From positions 1 through 64,000 of the forward strand of contig NW_026570442.1 of assembly GCF_019649055.1 (NCBI RefSeq): a stretch of 64,000 bases of DNA, read 5' to 3'. The notes beneath the pieces were generated by a model. The model searched no databases. It had not been told where the DNA came from and was given only the letters and a program-made list of their open reading frames with translations. The translations under genes were made by a program, and so were the position numbers. Source of the DNA: Paramacrobiotus metropolitanus (lineage: Eukaryota; Tardigrada; Eutardigrada; Parachela; Macrobiotidae). Shown in pieces: positions 31,780-42,673 of the stretch (position 1 is its first letter; each line of letters begins with the position of its first letter).

Positions 31780-33466
31780 ATGCCATCGTGTGCCGCGCCG
31801 GGATGCGGCGTCGGAAACAGTTCTTACAACGGCCCTTCGAAACGTTTGTTTGAATGTCCTAAGCAACCAGAAGGTATGCGTGAGCGTTGGATACAATCGA
31901 TCCCGCGCGATTGGTCAAAACTAACACCTCCACAACGGTTAATGGTATGCGAAGATCATTTCTCACCATCTCTAATTGTTATCGGGTGCTGTACCATCTG
32001 TATGGCCTAATCAACCGGCATATTTAACGAAGGTAAACACCGCCTGCCGTGATGGACCTGCGTTAAAGAGCAAAAAAAGGAAAGAAGAAACACCTCGCAT
32101 TATCATAAACGATAATCAACAAACTACCGCGGAAACAGCTATCACTGATTATTCACAGCTAGCGGCAGAAGTGCAGATTATGTTAGCTACCATGAAGGAA
32201 GAACCGTCAAACAAAATTCATCAACAAACTTTGTCCTACTGGTATGTTAATGTATTCCCGGATATCAGTTTGACGGTTTTGTTATATCAGTTTGATAAGG
32301 TTTTGTTATATCAGTTTGACGCATCCTGCCCATCGTCGACAGTATCACGGACCATACTCTTTCCTGGTACATTATTGCCAACTGTATTCATAGGTATGTA
32401 CCAATAGTCATTATAATCTCGTATAAATTTACCTCGTATAAATTTACTGTGTACAATACATGCGTAAATACATGCAATATGTACAGTACGTGCTACAACT
32501 GGATAATTCCATGCATACTTTTACTAAAAGGGACAGTATGTACTATAATAATGGTTGCTAAATCTAAATATCACAATTTTTAAATAAAGGATCGAAAATG
32601 TTTGCCGGCAAAGCGCCTCTACGCAAGTGGTCTGACCTTACGGAGCTTATCACATCTGTTTCCGGAACCAGTTGATTTACTTAGCAAGCAGAGCAGAACT
32701 GGCAAGTGACGTGGAAACTGGAAACACTCGATAACCGAAAAACATGATGAAATCGAGCGTTACAGCGGCGCGATTAGCCAAAATGGGCGCGAAATGGACG
32801 CGCGTTCACGTAGATGGCACGCTGCAGCGCTTTGTATTAGCGCTCGTATGTAGTTCCAGGTCGCAGCGTATGTATACTCACTAATACTGGGTCCGAAGTG
32901 TCAGAACGAACGAAGTACAGTAATTACAAATGTATGCTCAGAACGTTTTATTTTTACAATGCGTAATCGACAATATAAGTTTTTGATTAAATCAATAAGT
33001 TAAAGGATTTTCAGCTCTCTTTACTGCGGTTGTTGCTGGATATATGGTTGTTGAAATTTTACGCTTTCCTCTTTATTTGTTCGGTAAAGGTCGAGAATGT
33101 ATGTATTGTGAAGCGATTCGAGTGAAATGTTTTGTTACGCACTCCACAGGTGAAAATGAAAATTCAGACCGATGTATCTGCATAGAGCAGAAGAAACTCT
33201 TTGACCAACTTATGCCCAATAAGCCGACAGAAACCGATTATAAATGGCGACAGCGGCTGGTCCATCTCCTAAATCATCACGGAAGTTTCATTGCATATCA
33301 ACCGAAAGTAGCTTTAACAAAGCATAATTTGTCGATACATGCACATTGCACATCTCATAAGTTCTCCAACAAGCCTCGTCTGATGAAGAGGTTTACCGAA
33401 GAAGCCGCACGAGAAATCGGGAAGAAAGGTCAAGCAGAGGAGTTTGCAGCGCAGTTAAATAACTGA
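31780..33466 (+). CDS. THAP zinc-finger protein gene, probably multi-exon and frame-broken
   Basis: From ATG 31780 the protein begins MPSCAAPGC and reaches VCEDHF, giving the THAP C2CH zinc signature (C-x4-C ... C-x2-H), a DNA-binding fold of P-element-like transposases and animal regulators. At about 31984 the frame changes: the usual AVPS(I/V) motif that ends THAP (AVPSVWPNQPAYLTK) is in another frame, with a donor AAG|GTAAAC at 32032. A further exon from acceptor CTCCACAG (33148) to TAA at 33466 could be its C-terminus, but the joins are not proven. Host gene or transposon-derived is undecided. Confidence 0.5.
32408..33043. other. no supported gene; probable intron
   Basis: Lies between the THAP N-terminal part and the downstream exon. 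A short direct repeat (TTTTGTTATATCAGTTTGA, twice) sits just before it at 32276-32322. Nothing else recognisable. Confidence 0.35.
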
Positions 33467-33859
33467 GCGCCAGGAAACAGCAGCCATGTGAATAAGATCA
33501 TGAATAATCAAAACCCGTTATTTTATAGGAGACTAAAAGAGTTCAGTTTAGCCAGCTGGAGAACGGAAAAAGGAATTATTGAGCTATTCAGATCAAGCAG
33601 ATGCATGATTGAATACTGTGTTTGGTACAGCCGGAAATCCTACCAAGGCAACCGATCAGAACCAGAAAAACAAAATTACTAAAAGCCGGCCACACGAGTC
33701 ACTTCGCCAGCTGCCATTCACTATGTAACTGCAAACTGGATTCGTAATTTCGTACTCGTACTATGCAATGAAAAACTGAATTCCGAATACGATCTCAAGT
33801 AACGATGCTTCACATCGTAGTCAGGATTTGAAAGTTAAAAGAGCATAAGTGAGGTTCAG
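33467..33859. other. no supported gene
   Basis: Sequence between the stop at 33466 and the LTR. One short ORF (33488-33682) is basic and featureless. Confidence 0.35.
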
Positions 33860-33967
33860 TGTCAGATGTGCATAGCAACCGTGCGTACCGTATGTTTTGG
33901 TTCGCTGATCAGATTAGTCAGCGACCAAGCGAGTACTAATAAATATTCCCATTTATTATTACGCCGT
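33860..33967 (+). repeat. 5-prime LTR (about 107 bp)
   Basis: Starts TGTCAGATGTGCATAGC and ends TTATTATTACGCCG(T), identical to 38310-38417. It contains AATAAATATT, a possible polyadenylation signal. Confidence 0.95.
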
Positions 33968-34022
33968 GACAAACTGGCGTGAAGGCCATACGACCTCACG
34001 CGGTCGAGTGTTCAGCTCTGGA

Positions 34023-34685
34023 ATGTCGCTTACTACGTCAACATCACCGGCAATCTCAAGCCCTGCTTCATCCAGCGAGAAAGCTGGATCTGGCTTGATT
34101 AAGTTCGAACCATCCAAGATGACCTGGCGGTGGTGGCAGTTCCAATACAGAAACTTCGTCAAACTCCGAAAGGTCACGGACATTGAGGACCAGAAGTGCC
34201 TGCTGTTGGACTCCCTCGGCATTGACGCTGGAGAGATGCTTTTCTCCATGTGCCTTCCAGGCAATCCAGACGACTTCACTGTCGCACAGATCGTCGACAA
34301 GCTTGAACATGCCTATGTAAAAAAGACGAACGCTGCAACCGAGTGGGCTAACTACTTCAAACTACAGCAAGAGTCCGGCGAAACCTTGCTGGATTTCTCA
34401 AATCGCCTCCGACGAAAGGCGTTCCCGATCGCATTTCCAGCCGACGTGCTCGAAAAGAACATGTCGGCGACCTTCCTGAATGGAATCGCCAGCGACGCTA
34501 CACGCCAGCATTTGCAATCCCAGACCTACACCACTCTGGAGAAGGCTCTGGAGATCTGCGAGGAGTATGAGCTCCGGAGGAGCAACAGGAAGGGCAGTAT
34601 GGCGCCTGATGTGGCTCGCGTGGACAATGCACGCCGTGGCGGTGGCGCACGAGGAAGAAACCGCGGCGGCGGCCGTGGCGGATAG
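34023..34685 (+). CDS. Mag-like element Gag (capsid part) ended by in-frame TAG
   Basis: The frame is open from the LTR end; the first ATG is 34023 (MSLTTSTSP). The Mag-type capsid region spans MTWRWWQFQYRNFVKL to LEKALEICEEYELRR, then an RGG-rich tail. TAG at 34683-34685 stops it, yet the same frame resumes at once and continues through two zinc knuckles into pol. Stop readthrough (GGA TAG CAG) is therefore possible, though a point mutation is equally possible. Confidence 0.85.
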   Translation: MSLTTSTSPAISSPASSSEKAGSGLIKFEPSKMTWRWWQFQYRNFVKLRKVTDIEDQKCLLLDSLGIDAGEMLFSMCLPGNPDDFTVAQIVDKLEHAYVKKTNAATEWANYFKLQQESGETLLDFSNRLRRKAFPIAFPADVLEKNMSATFLNGIASDATRQHLQSQTYTTLEKALEICEEYELRRSNRKGSMAPDVARVDNARRGGGARGRNRGGGRGG

Positions 34686-36773
34686 CAGCGGCGCGGCGCT
34701 GGTCCCGACAGGCAGCCTGCAACCGGTGGAGGTACCGCAAGCGTGTGCGATGGCTGCGGCTCCAGCCAACATGTCCGAGCGGAGTGCTGGGCGAAGGAGC
34801 TAGCCTGTAAAAACTGTGGAAGAAAGAGCCATATTGCGAAAGTGTGCAGAAGCGCGAAGCAGCCGCAACGCGGACGGGGTGGACGCGGAACTTTTCTCGT
34901 GGAGGAGGAGCTGGATGTGCTGTCTGTCGAAGCTGCTGCCGGGCGATCCATCCATGTGCCGCTCAAGCTTAACGGCGTTCCTGTGTCACCAGTCCTGGAT
35001 ACAGGCTCTAGTGTCACTATTGTGACTGCTGACACGTGGAGGTCGCTGGGATCACCGAAGCTGTCGCCATACACGTCCCTCCTGCGAAGCTTCACGGGCC
35101 ACGCCCTGAAGGTCATTGGGACCGTGACAGTAGACGTCACGCACGGTCGGAACAGCAAGGCGCTACCCGTTATCGTCGTGGTCAGCGGCGGCAACGTGCT
35201 GGGGAGAGACTGGATCCGGGCCCTCGACCTGAGCCGATTGAGCCTACGAGATCTCCAGTCAGCCTCCGTGTCTGCCGTCTCCGGAATTACAGTGGAGGAG
35301 CTGCTGGCGAAACACAGCGCTGTGTTCCGCGAAGAGTTAGGCCATTGCCGTCACTACAAAGCACACCTGCACTTGAAACCCGGAGCCGCGCCGGTGTTTC
35401 GAAAGGCGCGACCAGTACCGTTTGCATTCCGGGAAGCCCTGGAGCGCGACCTGGACCGCCTCGTGGAGAAAGGGATCCTGACTCCGGTCGAGCGGGCGGA
35501 CTGGGCAGCTCCGGTAGTGACCGCGCAGAAGCGGGCCGGGGACATCCGCACCTGTGCCGACCTTAGCACGGGCCTGAATGACGCCCTCGATGTCCAGCAG
35601 TATCCGCTGCCGACACCCGATGAGCTCTTCGCCAAGCTCAATGGCGGTCGGAAATTCACCACCCTTGACCTGGCGGAGGCGTACGCCCAGGTCGAGCTGG
35701 ACGACGACAGTAAGAAACTGGTGGTAATCAATACCCACAAGGGGTTGTTCCGATACAACCGCCTTCCTTTTGGCGTGGCGTGCGGCCCCAGCATCTTTCA
35801 ACAGATAATGGAAAGCGTCCTCCAAGGCTGCGAGGGCGTGGCCATCTATCTCGATGACATCATTGTCACCGGGGCGACCGAAGAGGAGCACCTGAGGAAC
35901 CTGGAAAAGGTCCTTCAGCGTTTGGAGGAGCACGGGTTCACGCTCAAACGGAGCAAGTGTCACTTCCTGCAGAACTCCGTGGAGTATCTGGGGTTCGTGG
36001 TGGACCACCAAGGTCGCCACATCTCCCAGGATCGAGTGAAGGCTCTCCGAGAAATGGCCCGTCCCAGCAACATCAGTGAGCTCCGCGCGTTTTTGGGTTT
36101 GGTCAACCACTACGGGAAGTTCGTCCGCGACCTTTCCGGGAAGTGTGCCCCGTTCCATGCCCTCCTGAAGACCGGTGTTCCCTGGTCTTGGTCCAAGGAC
36201 TGCGAGTCCCAGTTCCTGTCCCTGAAGGACCAAATTGTCCGCGCAACCTTCCTGGTCCACTATGACCCGCGGATGCCACTGGTCCTTGCGGCGGACGCGT
36301 CCCAGTATGGCGTCGGTGCCGTGATATGCCACCGTTTCCCAGACGGAACGGAACGCCCGATTGCCCATGCGTCCAAGACCCTGACAGCGGCCGAGAAGAA
36401 CTACGGACAGATAGAAAAGGAAGCCCTGACACTCGTCTTTGGCTGCCGGAAGTTCCATCAGTACATCGCCGGGCGCGAGTTTACTCTGTGTACTGACCAC
36501 AAGCCGCTTCTGAGCGTTTTCGGTACCAAGAAGGGAGTTCCAGTGGTGACAGCAAACCGTTTGCAGCGATGGGCGCTCATGCTGATGGGGTACTCCTTCA
36601 GCATCGAGTACCGCCGGACGGAGGACTTCGGCCAGGCGGACGGCCTCAGCCGCCTACCGCTGCATTCGACGGAGCTGGACGGACTGTACGGGCTGGGGAT
36701 GGACAGCGTGGTGAACGCAATCCACCTAGATAACGTGTCTCGTTTCCCGTGGCAGTCGAAGCCATTGCACTAG
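34686..36773 (+). CDS. Mag-like element zinc knuckles, protease, RT and RNase H
   Basis: In the same frame as Gag. Two CCHC knuckles (CDGCGSSQHVRAEC, CKNCGRKSHIAKVC), aspartic protease (VLDTGSSVTIVT), RT (LDLAEAYAQVELDD, FNRLPF-type YNRLPFGVACGPSIFQ, catalytic YLDD) and RNase H (ADASQYGVGAV, TDHKPLLSVF) follow in order. The frame ends at TAG 36771 just after the RNase H tether (GQADGLSRLP). All catalytic motifs are present, so the enzyme part looks functional. Confidence 0.9.
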   Translation, partial: QRRGAGPDRQPATGGGTASVCDGCGSSQHVRAECWAKELACKNCGRKSHIAKVCRSAKQPQRGRGGRGTFLVEEELDVLSVEAAAGRSIHVPLKLNGVPVSPVLDTGSSVTIVTADTWRSLGSPKLSPYTSLLRSFTGHALKVIGTVTVDVTHGRNSKALPVIVVVSGGNVLGRDWIRALDLSRLSLRDLQSASVSAVSGITVEELLAKHSAVFREELGHCRHYKAHLHLKPGAAPVFRKARPVPFAFREALERDLDRLVEKGILTPVERADWAAPVVTAQKRAGDIRTCADLSTGLNDALDVQQYPLPTPDELFAKLNGGRKFTTLDLAEAYAQVELDDDSKKLVVINTHKGLFRYNRLPFGVACGPSIFQQIMESVLQGCEGVAIYLDDIIVTGATEEEHLRNLEKVLQRLEEHGFTLKRSKCHFLQNSVEYLGFVVDHQGRHISQDRVKALREMARPSNISELRAFLGLVNHYGKFVRDLSGKCAPFHALLKTGVPWSWSKDCESQFLSLKDQIVRATFLVHYDPRMPLVLAADASQYGVGAVICHRFPDGTERPIAHASKTLTAAEKNYGQIEKEALTLVFGCRKFHQYIAGREFTLCTDHKPLLSVFGTKKGVPVVTANRLQRWALMLMGYSFSIEYRRTEDFGQADGLSRLPLHSTELDGLYGLGMDSVVNAIHLDNVSRFPWQSKPLH
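36743..36749 (+). promoter_or_regulatory. possible -1 ribosomal frameshift heptamer TTTCCCG
   Basis: It sits in zero frame as CG(T TTC CCG), the X XXY YYZ layout, 22 nt before the zero-frame stop. Shifting by -1 leads exactly into the integrase frame. Z = G and Y = C are not the best-known combination, so this is only a candidate. Confidence 0.35.
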
Positions 36774-38251
36774 AGACCGCCCACGACCCGGAACTGTCCA
36801 GAGTGTTCGAGTACGTCATGACTGGTTGGCCTGCCTCTGTCGAAGAACACCTGCGTCCGTACAAACGACTCGAACACGAACTGGTGGTGGTAAATGACTG
36901 CATCTGCTGGGGCTCCCGGACAGTCATACCCACGAAACACCGACAGGAAATACTCGACTACCTGCATGCCGCCCACATGGGCGCGGGGAAGATGAAGGGT
37001 GAGGCCCGGGGATACTGCTGGTGGCCACACATGGATGCGGACATTGAGCGCATCTCGAAAGAGTGTCGCATCTGTTCCGAGCGAGCGAAGGAAACCGCCA
37101 AGGTACCACTGTCGCAGTGGGAAATCCCCGATGCGCCATGGAAACGGCTCCACATGGATTTCGCCGGTCCATTCCACGGGACAATGCTCCTGCTCATCGT
37201 GGATGCCATGTCGAAGTGGCCGGAGGTAGTGCAGATGAAGCACGCCACTTCCGACGGGGTTCTGGAAGCGCTACGGAACCTATTCAGCCGTTACGGTGCG
37301 TGTACCGAAATGGTGACGGACAACGGCACCCAGTTCACGTCGCAGGAGTTCGCCGACTTCTGCGCGGAACACGGCATCCGACACCTTCGAACACCACCCG
37401 GCCATCCACAATCGAACGGCCAGGCTGAACGTTACGTTCAAACGTTCAAGGATGGAATCACGAAGCTGATGGCGGACCGGAAGTCGCTGTCGGCCGCGCT
37501 CCGAGAATTCCTTTTCCGGTACCGGAGCGCCCCCCACGCAACGACAGGGAAGTCTCCCGCAGAACTCTTCCTTGGCCGGAAGCTGCGTTCCCAGCTGGAC
37601 TTGCTGGTGCCGGTCATGCTGACCACGACGGAAAGCAACCGGCGGCGCTACCAGCAGAATTTTGACAAGCGAACGAAGGCGAAGCATTTCCAAGCCGGTG
37701 ACTACGTGATGGTGCGGGATTACCGTCCGAGTCGTACAGTCGACTGGCAGAGAGGCCAGCTGGTCAAGCGGGAAGGTTCGCGCATATGGATCGTGCTGGT
37801 TAACGAAACTGAACTGCGCAGACATGAAAATCAGATGCGGCCGCGACAATGGCTGCATCCGGATGAGCGCGCAATACCGGCAGCACCCAATGCACTGAAA
37901 ATGCGCGGTACACCGACTGCACCGACTGTACCTCATCTACCCGAAGCACCGAGCGCACCGCCTGTCGCATCAGCCCATGCGCCTGCAGTTGTTGACGACC
38001 AACCTGAGAAGTTGGAACAGGAGCCGACGAAGCAGCTTCAGACGGCAGTGCCAGAAACTGCCGCTGCAAAATCCGAAAAGCCGCAGGCGAACTCAGCAGT
38101 TCCACCTACGGCAAAATCCAAACCGCCGAAGACGCGCGTCGCCAAAACCGACACCACTACTCAGCAGCAACCACAACCGGAAATCCGAAAAAGCGGACGA
38201 GAGGTTAAGAATCCGGATCGTTTGATTATGGATCCAAAATTCGGGAAATAA
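36750..38251 (+). CDS. Mag-like element integrase
   Basis: The open frame overlaps the end of the RT/RNase H frame in the -1 phase; its first in-frame codons have no ATG, which fits frameshifted expression. HHCC zinc module (LHAAHMGAGK, CRICSERAK), catalytic core with D in LHMDFAGP, D in MVTDNGTQFTS and E in HPQSNGQAERYVQ, then an SH3-like C-terminal part and a long Pro/Ala/Thr/Lys-rich tail. It would insert the element DNA into the host chromosome. Confidence 0.9.
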
Positions 38252-38309
38252 TTTTTCTTAATATTTTCTGGATGTTTTTGGCTGAGTGGGTTTTCCCCAC
38301 TGGGGGAGG

Positions 38310-38417
38310 TGTCAGATGTGCATAGCAACCGTGCGTACCGTATGTTTTGGTTCGCTGATCAGATTAGTCAGCGACCAAGCGAGTACTAATAAATATTCCC
38401 ATTTATTATTACGCCGT
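38310..38417 (+). repeat. 3-prime LTR (about 107 bp)
   Basis: Identical to the 5-prime LTR; preceded by the polypurine tract. Confidence 0.95.
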
Positions 38418-38700
38418 CTTCGCAAACATGAAAAAACAAAGTAAGTGTTTACGTACGCATCAAATAGTGAAAGCAGCATCTTTGCATACATCAAAAGCGT
38501 ACAAATTTGTAATATCAAGCAGCGTTAACAAAAACAAACGTACCAGCTTCGTAAACATCAACAAGCGCAGGAATAATTTGCGAAAGCATCACACAGTGAA
38601 GAAAAAAGTAGTCGGGTGCAATGCGGTGCATCAAAAAGTATAGATAACAACAGTTTCGCATGCACGCATTAAAAAGCGAAGACAACAACATTGTCGCGTG
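38418..38700. other. no supported gene; degenerate CATCAAAxAGCG-like repeats
   Basis: Several short imperfect repeats (GCATCAAATAGTGAAAGCAG, ACATCAAAAGCGTAC, ACATCAACAAGCGC, GCATCAAAAAGTATAG) suggest an old simple array. Open frames here are repeat artefacts. Confidence 0.35.
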
Positions 38701-38719
38701 CTTAAAAAGGCGAATGGGT

Positions 38720-39169
38720 TCACAGTCCGATCCACAAAGAACGTGGCTCATTTCCGGCCCGCCTTCCACAACGCGACTTGCTCTTTGCGCAGCAAATCCG
38801 CCAGTTCAACATCCGATCACCATTGACCCGGTGCTGTCCGTCCCTGCCGGCATGTTCGTACCGTGCGTACGCTCGCATCGAACGCACATACACCGTCTGG
38901 TCGCGTTTCAGGTAGTCTTTGGCACGAATCACCTGGTCAGCCGTTGCGGTGTCGCTCTCGCCATTTGTGCACCAAGTGAACAACACTTGATGGGGATAAC
39001 ACGCGATGACGCGCGCTGGCTGCCACCACGGTCCCATTTTGCACAGGGAATGCACAAACACTTCTTCTCCCGTGTGATGAATAGTACCCATTCTGGTGCC
39101 GTTGGCGTCGCCCCCGGCCCCCTGCGGACAGTCCACGCATTCACACTGACCCCTGGTCAGCTTCGCCAC
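38720..39169 (-). CDS. orphan minus-strand exon, unidentified
   Basis: An open 149-codon minus-strand stretch begins with a GTG codon, so it is an internal exon if real. It contains CECVDCPQG and a globular part (GEEVFVHSLCKMGPWWQPAR, HQVLFTWCTNGESDTA, ADQVIRAKDYLKRDQTVYVR) that looks like a small beta-barrel. Family not recognised. It could belong to the same host gene as the minus-strand exons at 63.2-64.0 kb, split by the viral insertion; that is a guess. Confidence 0.35.
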   Translation of the reverse strand: MAKLTRGQCECVDCPQGAGGDANGTRMGTIHHTGEEVFVHSLCKMGPWWQPARVIACYPHQVLFTWCTNGESDTATADQVIRAKDYLKRDQTVYVRSMRAYARYEHAGRDGQHRVNGDRMLNWRICCAKSKSRCGRRAGNEPRSLWIGL

Positions 39170-39199
39170 ACTACTAGCGCACGGCGCGGCGTGCGGGGG

Positions 39200-39727
39200 C
39201 GTGGCTGACTATTTACACACAGTGACGCCTTAGGCCTCTTGCTCTCTCTAGCTTCTAGAAACATTATAGTTATCCAGTGAAGCAGCTGGCCAGCGTGCAT
39301 GCCTCATGTGAACAGCTTTCGCTCTCTCTCACTCTCTTCTCTCTGTAATAAAGTGCACTGAATGCACTTTTCCATGCATGCATGCAGGCATCATTGCTGA
39401 AAATTCCCTCGCGCGCACTACGCAACACACCGCGTGCTGCGCGATGATAAGAAACTCATTTAGTATTCGTTCTCATACTCTGAATATTACAAATGTTGAC
39501 AATAAGTTTTCATTTTTTTACCCATTAAAGAGGCGCCATGTATGTTGTTTTGGTTTGCTTATCAGCAGTCATTCTCCAGCTCGTTGAATACACTTGAAAG
39601 GTAAGTGAGTGTTGGCGCACCAGTATGCATGCATTCATTTTTACAACTCCAGCACAGTGTGCACATCAGCATCATTGTTTTTCTCGAAAACAATATTTGC
39701 ACATGCTGCGCTGGTCTCGTTAATAAA
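39200..39727. other. possible left flank of the viral insertion, 5-prime leader with intron donor
   Basis: CT-rich and GCATGCATGCATGC stretches at 39240-39390, then a leader with a good donor (CTTGAAAG|GTAAGTG at 39600) before the ATG at 39728. No terminal inverted repeat shared with the right end could be recognised. Confidence 0.35.
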
Positions 39728-42673
39728 ATGTCGCAGTTAATTAGCTTCTTAATGATTTTGATAGCCGGAATAACAGCTTGTGCTGCTGTGGCCCTGCAGC
39801 AGCCACTGTTAGCCAACGCCGCCGCCGCCGCTACTGCTACTGCTCCTGGATATATCACTTGCCCACATTTCTGCGTTTGCCGTGAGATATTTTGGAAGTG
39901 TACCGACAGCAAGGCAAATTTGTGGCCGTTGGATAATCAGCCAGCAGCAATTGTAAGGGGAGTTCAGATGTTGGATATGACTGGGTCGGACGTTAACGTT
40001 CTCCCCAACTGGCCGCCAACACACAATTTTCCTGATCTGCAAATGATTTTCCTTTCGCAAACCGTCTTTGACGGTTCCCGTCGCTGTCGAGAGCTGGAGT
40101 GTCTGGAGAAGTTGGGTCTGCGCATTATTGCCAACCGCTGTCCAGCAGGTAATATCGAGCAAGCAGTGACGTTACGTAATAGTCTCATCGTTTACACGAT
40201 AAGAAAAGTGAAAATTATTTGTCGAAATTAATTTCAGATTACGAAGCGGCTGCGGTTTCCCGCCATGCTGCTCGTGGACTTCCGCTCAGCCGCCGTTCTC
40301 AACTGTTACCGAGTCCTGGTCGACAACTACGCTTCACCGCGACAGAGAGTTTAGCACACGGGCCATGGCGCCAGCCCCCGATGACGCAAGCGGTAAGACA
40401 ACGGCAGTACAGAATACAACATCAATAAGAATAAGCCGGCAAACCACACCAGCGTTATCATTGCTGCTCTCCTCTGCGGCACCGACGCTGGGGCCGTCAA
40501 CTCTGGCGACTTCCACGCGATGGTCTACACGGCGGTCGACGCAGGTGTTGACGCAGGCCACTAGCACCAGCACCAGCACCAGCATCACCACTACCAGTAC
40601 AAGTCGCAGTCGTGATGCCGTAATTACTGTACCAACGGTTATGCAGCCGGCTGCCAATAAAATCCTAGCGAGAACTTCGCTAGCACCGACACGAAACCTA
40701 ACTCGCCCTTCCACAGCAGCTATGAATTTAAGTAAGGTGACATCACCGTCAGCATCAACACGTCGCTCACTCATTACAACCACTATCATCACCATCCCCA
40801 CCAACACCACTACTCGTCGATCCGGCACCGACGCCACAACCATGACAACAGAAACCCGGGCGTCCAGTGTAGCGGTCACGTTGTTAGCGATAGCCAACAG
40901 TGACGGGTTTGCGACAACCGTTTCGTCCTGGTCGTCGTCGCCGCCGTCATCGTCGGCGCCGACATTGACACCACTTGCAGTTAACATCAGCACCAAGCGT
41001 CCACTGCCAAATGTTTCCATTCCGGTTCCGTCATTGTTATTACTCACACGTAACAATGACAGCAACGGCAACAGCAGCAGCGGAAATGATGTTTTGAGTA
41101 ATAATTCCAACGCAACAACGGGGCTCGTTACTTCCAACTCCACCACAATCCCCACCACGACTGCCGCCACCACTACCGGCACGACATCCGATTTATGTAA
41201 CATTACCTGTCCTCCCTGTCTGCTTGTAGGTGCTGAGGTACATCGGGGATTGGCCGTAAATCAGTATGCGATAGCAGGAATAACAGTCGGCTGTCTTCTC
41301 TTGGGCGGCTTAATTGTCATTTGTATCCTGTGGGCACGCGGATTTCGTTTCTCTCGAGTTAGAGACAATGCCAGGAACCGCGGCGGCAGGGCAGCGCCTC
41401 CCGCGCCTCCCCATGGTCGCCACAACCGTCCCGGACAAGAAGTCGAAGCCGGTCGCATTCCGCCCCACCAGCAGCCTCGAACTCCAATTTTCAACAGAAA
41501 TCGCTCGGTGGTGTCGCCATCGCGATCAGAGCATCACTGGTTTTCACCAACAACCAACCGAAGCCCGTCTCGTGCTCGCCATATGCCGACGCCACGTCCC
41601 AGTCCATTCGACTCTCTCTTCGCAGCGCGCCGGCACAGGGACCAGCTGTCTCCGCTTCACCCGCCGCATGAGGCCGTAATCCATCACAATCCCGAGTACA
41701 ATGGGGGGCTGCCGCGGAACGACGCTGAGAACGTCCACCACCGCCATCACTATGGCAATGACGAGAGGATTTACCAGAACGTGGACCTTCGTAACAACCC
41801 ACTGTCGGCGGAAGAAGGCGGTGAGGTTTTCATCATACTATCAATGTTTGCTAAACAAATATTTCTTCATATACTCAGGGCTGCAAAATCGTCACCATAT
41901 AAATTTGCTGGATTTCGGCTACGAGAACCCTGACAACAACGATAACAATAGCCACAATAACAATATGCAGGGCCACGGCGTCAACAACGAAGACGAAAAC
42001 CAACCTGCCGTTTTACCAGGTAAAGATATTTAGAAAGCGCGCTTGAGACCAATTAATCGCAAAATTTGTGGGTTAGCACAATTGCCTGCGGAAGCAGCGT
42101 CGTCGTCTTCGGTTTCTTCTCCGCGGCAGCAGCCGTTGTTTCGCGTCAGCGAAGAAGGTAACAAACATGCAGTCTGTGAACTGAAAATATTTGAATATTT
42201 GAGAAATTCCATGTATAGGTTATCGTCTACCGCTGCCAAGCAGCCTCAGTGCCGAACGGGAGATTAACACTATCGAAGAGAATGACAATGAATGGGAGGA
42301 CGAAGGAGAGCAAGGAGACTACGAGGACGGTGAACACCATGCAGTCGGCGGAGGCCACGACGACGACGACCAAAATAACGACAGTGACGACAACGGTAAT
42401 TATAAATAAATACGGCAGTATCTCCTAAAAAACACATCGCCTGTATTATCAGGGCGCGAAGCGCTACCGGTGAGCGGTGATCTGGGCGTTGGACAAGGTG
42501 AACAGCAACAACACCCGTATGACTATCCTCTACCGTTGTCGGAGACCGAACACCCAGCTGGGCACCGTGGACGCGGCGGGCGCAGAGGAGGAGGAGGGAG
42601 AGAACGTGGCGGTCGTGGTGGAGCGCCCGAGTGGAGCCGAGAAGTCGGAAGTCGCCTGTCGAGACTGGAGTGA
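39728..42673 (+). CDS. spliced gene: secreted Cys-rich domain, Thr/Ser mucin stalk, membrane span, charged tail
   Basis: ATG 39728 starts a signal peptide (MSQLISFLMILIAGITA) followed by a Cys-containing LRR-cap-like part (ITCPHFCVCREIFWKC). Donor CAG|GTAATA (40149) and acceptor TTTCAG (40237) bound an intron. The next exon holds a long Thr/Ser-rich mucin-like stretch, a membrane segment (AIAGITVGCLLLGGLIVICI, about 41267-41335) and a basic tail. Exons 41879-42019, 42077-42157, 42219-42395 and 42453-42673 then join in phase to give acidic and RGG-rich ends. The exon 1 frame does not enter the mucin frame as I join them, so that junction is unresolved. Either a viral surface glycoprotein or a host gene beside the virus. 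Confidence 0.5.

Larger units (their letters stand above)
33860..38417 (+). mobile_element. Mag-like Gypsy LTR retrotransposon, structurally complete and young
   Basis: Two identical direct repeats (33860-33967 and 38310-38417) flank gag, pol and integrase in order. Very short LTRs, the two CCHC knuckles and the RT/RNase H/integrase sequences fit the Mag lineage of Gypsy. Identical LTRs mean recent insertion. A G-rich polypurine tract (TGGGGGAGG) directly precedes the 3-prime LTR. No clear target-site duplication was found (GTTCAG before, CTTCGC after). GC content is clearly higher than in the flanks. Confidence 0.9.

Noticed and set aside
35337-36500. 387-codon minus-strand ORF
   Set aside because: Exact antisense of the Mag-like RT/RNase H frame; an artefact of GC-rich codons.
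33855-38422. Target-site duplication of the Mag-like element
   Set aside because: The bases next to the two LTRs (GTTCAG and CTTCGC) do not match.
40334-41203. 289-codon minus-strand ORF rich in Val/Leu
   Set aside because: Antisense of the Thr/Ser-rich mucin stretch; composition is the mirror image of ACN codons.
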